Shown here one piece after another: positions 27,701-33,700 of a stretch of DNA of 64,000 bases; position 1 is the first letter of the stretch; each line of letters starts with the position of its first letter. Position numbers and translations under genes: made by a program. The notes beneath the pieces were generated by a model, which saw nothing but the letters and a program-made list of their open reading frames with translations, did no database searches and had not been told where the DNA came from. Source of the stretch: Cohnella faecalis (GTDB taxonomy: Bacteria; Bacillota; Bacilli; Paenibacillales; Paenibacillaceae); assembly GCF_003570905.1 (NCBI RefSeq), contig NZ_QXJM01000017.1:1-64000 (forward strand). The letters run 5' to 3'.

Positions 27701-30700
27701 GAAGTATAGATCACATACGCCAGATCTTTGGAACTGCCCGTGTGCGCGAGATCGGTGTCATCCAGGGCGTACAACCGCTCGTCATCGACATGCAGCACTT
27801 CTCCCGCGAATCCCATCGTCTGCGCTTCCAGCCGTTTCTGCGTCAGCAGAATATCCGCTCCGCTGTCCTCCAGCATGTACCCGATTCGCTCCGCCGGATA
27901 GTCCGGATCGATCGGCAGGTACGCCCCTCCGGCTTTCAGGATCCCCAGGATCCCCACGATCATCTCCAGCGACCGCTCCGCCAGGATCCCCACGATCCGA
28001 TCCGCTCCAACGCCCTTGCCCCTCAGCACTCTCGCCAGTTGATTCGCTCGTCCGTTCAGTTCCGCATACGTCAGCGACTCCGACTCCAATACGACAGCCG
28101 TATGATCCGGTGTCTTCTTTACCTGTTCTTCAAACAGCCCGTGAATCGTTTGATCCGCCGGATACGATGCCTTCGTGTCGTTGAACGCATGCAGAAGCTG
28201 GCGCTTCTCTTCTTCCGTCACGATTTCCAACTGATCGATGCCTACATGCGGGGTTTCCACGACCTGGCCGATGACCTCTTGCAAGTGCCCGCGTATTCTC
28301 GCTACCATTCCTCGATCGATTCGCGCCGCATTGTAGCTGAATTCGATCGTCATTTTCTTGCCAGGCAAAATCATGATACTAAAGTCATAGTTGGTTTGTT
28401 CAAACGTCTCTACGTTGCTAATCGCAAACCCGATGCTTTGTCCGCTCGATTGTTCGATGGCTTCTCCGATCGGGTAATTCTCGAACACCATGACATGATT
28501 GACCAATCCTTGCTTCAGCGGAGAGCTCGCCTGAATTTCGTAAAGCGGATAATAGTCGTACTCCGCCGACGAAAGCGATGACCGTTGCACTTGTTTCACA
28601 AGGTCGGAAAAAGTCATGCCTGGCCTGCTTTGAATACGAACGGGTATCGTGTTGATAAACAAGCCGATCATTTGCTCAATGCCCGCAATCTCGGAAGGGC
28701 GGCCCGATACGACCGAGCCGAATACCGCATCGTCCACGCCATTGTATGTTTGCAGCAGTACTCCCCATATCGTTTGCAGCCACGTGTTTACCGTTACCTG
28801 ATGCTCGTTCGCTGTCCGCGTCAATCTTCTGGTCAAGTCTTCTTCCAGAGTCAGAGACATCTTCTCCAGCATGTAGGCTTCGCTTTGCTGGTTGCCCAAG
28901 GTCGGCAATGTGACGGAAAGCTCATACCCTTCCAAATACCCTTCCCAGTATTGCGAAGCCGCCGCACGATCTTGTTTTCCCAGCCACTTAATATACTGAC
29001 TGTACGGTGTAACAGGACCCAAGCCATGCGGTTTTTGCTCTCGCAGCGATTGATAAATCGCAAACAGTTCTTTGGCTACGACCGAAAGACACCAGCCGTC
29101 CATCAGAATATGGTGAAAGCTCCATACCATCGTGTAGCCCGCTGTTCCTTTGCGGAATAAAGCCAGCCGCATTAACGGACCTTCGCTCAGATCGAACCCT
29201 TGCGCCTTGTCCTTTTGCTTGAATTGTTCGATCACGCCGTTTTGTTCCTCGATACCGTACTCCGCGAGGTCTGCAAGCTGGATTTGAATCGGGCGCTCCC
29301 TTAACACCATCTGCAACAATCTGTTGCCTTCTCCATAGTGAAACACGGTCCGGAAGATGTCATAGCGCTCAATCAACGTATTTATGCTTTTTTCAAACAA
29401 TCCGACATCCAAATAGCCATCGATCTCAAAGCTTGTCTGCTCAAAATAAGCATGTGAGCCGGGATCGAATACATGGTGGAACAGCATCCCCTGTTGCAAA
29501 GGAGCCAATGGATAGATGTTGTCTACTTTGCCCACATGCATGAATGCCTCGTGGATTTGATCCAGCGCTTCGATGGACAGTTCGTTGAACAATAAATCGC
29601 TTGGCGTTTTTTCCGTCTCTCTTCTATCCGCACAATGCTCGATGATGGCTTCCAGATGACGCTTGTACCCGGCTGCCAGCTTTTCAATCGTATCCGCTTC
29701 ATAGGCTTTCCCGTTGTAATCGATCGTAAGCTGCAGTTGCCCGCCCAGAACCATTCCGTTGATCGACAGCGTCGACGTTCTTTCTCCGTTCGGACTGACC
29801 GAGCTGCCCGCGCCGTACCTCGATCCCGCAAAAAGTCCCGTTTCCACGTCCTGGTCGAATTGTCCCAGGTAGTTGAAACTGACCTCCGGCTTCAGCTTCC
29901 ATGTCCGCCCTTCAGCAGCTGCCTTCCCGTACTTTAACACCCCGTATCCGATCCCTTTATTCGGGATTCGGCGCAGGTGTTCTTTTACCGTCTTGATTTG
30001 GTACGATAACTCCCGACTTTGTTCCATCTCCAATATCACGGGATATTGGGTGGTAAACCACCCCACCGTCCGGCTGATATCCACTTCATGACCGATCTCT
30101 TCCCGGCCATGTCCCTCCAGCTCAATGGCCGCTTGCTTACTGTCATTCCATTCGCCGATCGCCAATCCCAACGCCGTTAACAAAATATCGTTAATTTCCG
30201 TGTTGTACGCCTTGTTGACCTGCTTCAGCAGTTTTTCCGTCTGTTCTTCCGTCAGGGTCAAGGATACATGCCGGCCGTCTTTCATGAGGCCTGCTCCGAC
30301 TTCAGAATCCTTGCGAAGCGGCTTGACTTCCACGCGCTCAACGGCTTGCCAATATTCGGCTTCTTCCAACACCTGCCCGCTGTTGGCGTAGCCTTGCAGC
30401 GCCTTCGCCCATGCCTGGTAGGAATCGGTTTTCGCCGGAAAACGGATCGCCTCCCCATTCATCGCCTGACGATAACCCGTATTTAAATCTTCCAGCACAA
30501 TCCGCCAAGATATCCCGTCCACAACCAGATGATGGACGGCCAGCAGCAAATGATCTCCTTCGGCCGTTTTGAATAATCCCGCTTTTAACAGCGGGCCTTT
30601 GCCAAGATCCATGCTCGCTTGAATTTCGGTGGCACATGCTTGAATCACTTCTTCTTCAGCCTGCTGATCCCCCGTGACATCGCGAACCTCAAGGTGGAAG

Positions 30701-33700
30701 ACTTCTCCCTCCATCCCCCGGTTCCGCTGCGTATATCCCTCGCTGCCCGGGTGATACACCATTCGCAATCCGTCATGATGCTCAGCCAATTTCGCGAGAA
30801 CCTCACGAACGATCCGCTCGTCAAATCCGTCTTTACGATGCAGCATCACAGCCTGATTACAGTGCTGCCTGTCCGTGAAGTTTTGTTCGAAGAACCAGCG
30901 CTGGATCGGCGTGAGTTCCACTTCGCCTTCCACCAAGCCCTGATCGATCGTTCTTCCCACAGGACGGAGACAAGAACTCAGCTCCCCGATCGTTGGATGC
31001 TGAAATAAGTCTTTGATCTCCATCTTCAAGTGATGGGCATGCAGGCGCGCGGAGATCTGGATGGCTTTGATCGAATCGCCGCCCAGTTCAAAGAAGTTAT
31101 CCGCGATCCCGATGGCCGAGACGCCCAACACCCCTTGCCAAATATTCGCGAGGGTTTCTTCCAGCGCATTTCTTGGCGCCTCGTACACCGTGCCCCTCTC
31201 GAGCGTTCCTTCTGGCGACGGCAATGCCTTCCGGTCCAGCTTCCCGTTGGGCGTCAGCGGCATCTGCTCTACCCGCACGAAGAACGACGGGATCATGTAT
31301 TGGGGCAACATTTCCGACAGATGCTTCCTCAGTTCCGCTGCGCCAAGATTGCCGTTCGCGACGAAATAGGCGCATAAATACGCGCTTCCTTCTTCATCCT
31401 TACGCGCGATGACCGTTGCTTCCTTGACCGACTCGTGTGACCGAAGCGCCGATTCCACTTCGCCCAATTCAATGCGGTGGCCGCGAATTTTCACTTGCTC
31501 GTCGATCCGTCCCAAGTATTCGATGTTCCCGTCCGGCAGCCAGCGCGCCAGGTCTCCCGTCCGGTACATCCGCTCGCCAGGCGCGAACGGGTTGGCCACG
31601 AATTTCTCCGCGGTGAGCTCCGGTTGATTCAAGTATCCACGTGCCAAGCCGGCTCCCGAGATGCATAGCTCTCCCGGTATTCCGATCGGTTGCAATAACC
31701 GTCCGCCGGCATCCACGATATGCACTTTCGTGTTCGCAATCGGGGTGCCGATCGGAATATTAGCGGCATTATGACTGATCGCATAATGGGTACAGATCAC
31801 TGTGCTTTCCGTCGGACCGTAGGTATTCCTTACTTCGTAGTTATTCAGCTGGTAGCCTTTGACCTTATCTGCGCCCGTAAGCAAAATACGTAAGGAGCGG
31901 TTCTCCAGCGCAGCAAACTGCTCATAAACTTGAGGTGGCATCCAAGTGATTGTGATGTCGTTCTCGTGATAGTACCGGTTGAGCTCGTTTACATCCAATC
32001 GTATTACATCATCAAGCAGGTGTACCTCTGAACCTGAAATCAAATAAGGAAATAACTCCCACACCGAAGCGTCGAATACACTCGGCGCATACTGGGTGCT
32101 TCGATCTGAAGCTGTGATCTTAAATTCATTTCGATGCCACTCACAGAGGTTAACTAGAGACCGGTGTTCCACGATAACGCCCTTCGGTTTCCCGGTGGAG
32201 CCCGAAGTATAGATCACATACGCCAGATCTTTGGAACTGCCGGTATGATCGAGATCGGTGTCATCCAGGGCGTATAACCGTTCGTCATCGACAGGCAGCA
32301 CTTCTCCCGCGAATCCTATCGTCTGCCCTTGCAGCCGTTTCTGCGTCAGCAGGATATCCGCTCCGCTGTCCTCCAGCATGTACCCGATTCGCTCCGCCGG
32401 ATAGTCCGGATCGATCGGCAGGTACGCCCCTCCGGCTTTCAGGATCCCCAGGATCCCCACGATCATCTCCAGCGACCGCTCCGCCAGGATCCCCACGATC
32501 CGATCCGCTCCAACGCCCTTGCCCCTCAGCACTCTCGCCAGTTGATTCGCTCGTCCGTTCAGTTCCGCATACGTCAGCGACTCCGACTCCAATACGACAG
32601 CCGTATGATCCGGTGTCTTCTTTACCTGTTCTTCAAACAGCCCGTGAATCGTTTGATCCGCCGGATACGATGCCTTCGTGTCGTTGAACGCATGCAGAAG
32701 CTGGCGCTTCTCTTCTTCCGTCACGATTTCCAACTGATCGATGCCTACATGCGGGGTTTCCACGACCTGGCCGATGACCTCTTGCAAGTGCCCGCGTATT
32801 CTCGCTACCATTCCTCGATCGATTCGCGCCGCATTGTAGCTGAATTCGATCGTCATTTTCTTGCCAGGCAAAATCATGATACTAAAGTCATAGTTGGTTT
32901 GTTCAAACGTCTCTACGTTGCTAATCGCAAACCCGATGCTTTGTCCGCTCGATTGTTCGATGGCTTCTCCGATCGGGTAATTCTCGAACACCATGACATG
33001 ATTGACCAATCCTTGCTTCAGCGGAGAGCTCGCCTGAATTTCGTAAAGCGGATAATAGTCGTACTCCGCCGACGAAAGCGATGACCGTTGCACTTGTTTC
33101 ACAAGGTCGGAAAAAGTCATGCCTGGCCTGCTTTGAATACGAACGGGTATCGTGTTGATAAACAAGCCGATCATTTGCTCAATGCCCGCAATCTCGGAAG
33201 GGCGGCCCGATACGACCGAGCCGAATACCGCATCGTCCACGCCATTGTATGTTTGCAGCAGTACTCCCCATATCGTTTGCAGCCACGTGTTTACCGTTAC
33301 CTGATGCTCGTTCGCTGTCCGCGTCAATCTTCTGGTCAAGTCTTCTTCCAGAGTCAGAGACATCTTCTCCAGCATGTAGGCTTCGCTTTGCTGGTTGCCC
33401 AAGGTCGGCAATGTGACGGAAAGCTCATACCCTTCCAAATACCCTTCCCAGTATTGCGAAGCCGCCGCACGATCTTGTTTTCCCAGCCACTTAATATACT
33501 GACTGTACGGTGTAACAGGACCCAAGCCATGCGGTTTTTGCACTCGCAGCGATTGATATATCGCAATCAGTTCACTAGCAACCGTTGACACACTCCATCC
33601 GTCCAACAGAATATGGTGAAAGCTCCATATACTGCGGAAAGATTGATCACCTGTCTTGAATAAATAAAACCTAACTAAATGGTCTTTAAATAAATCGAAT

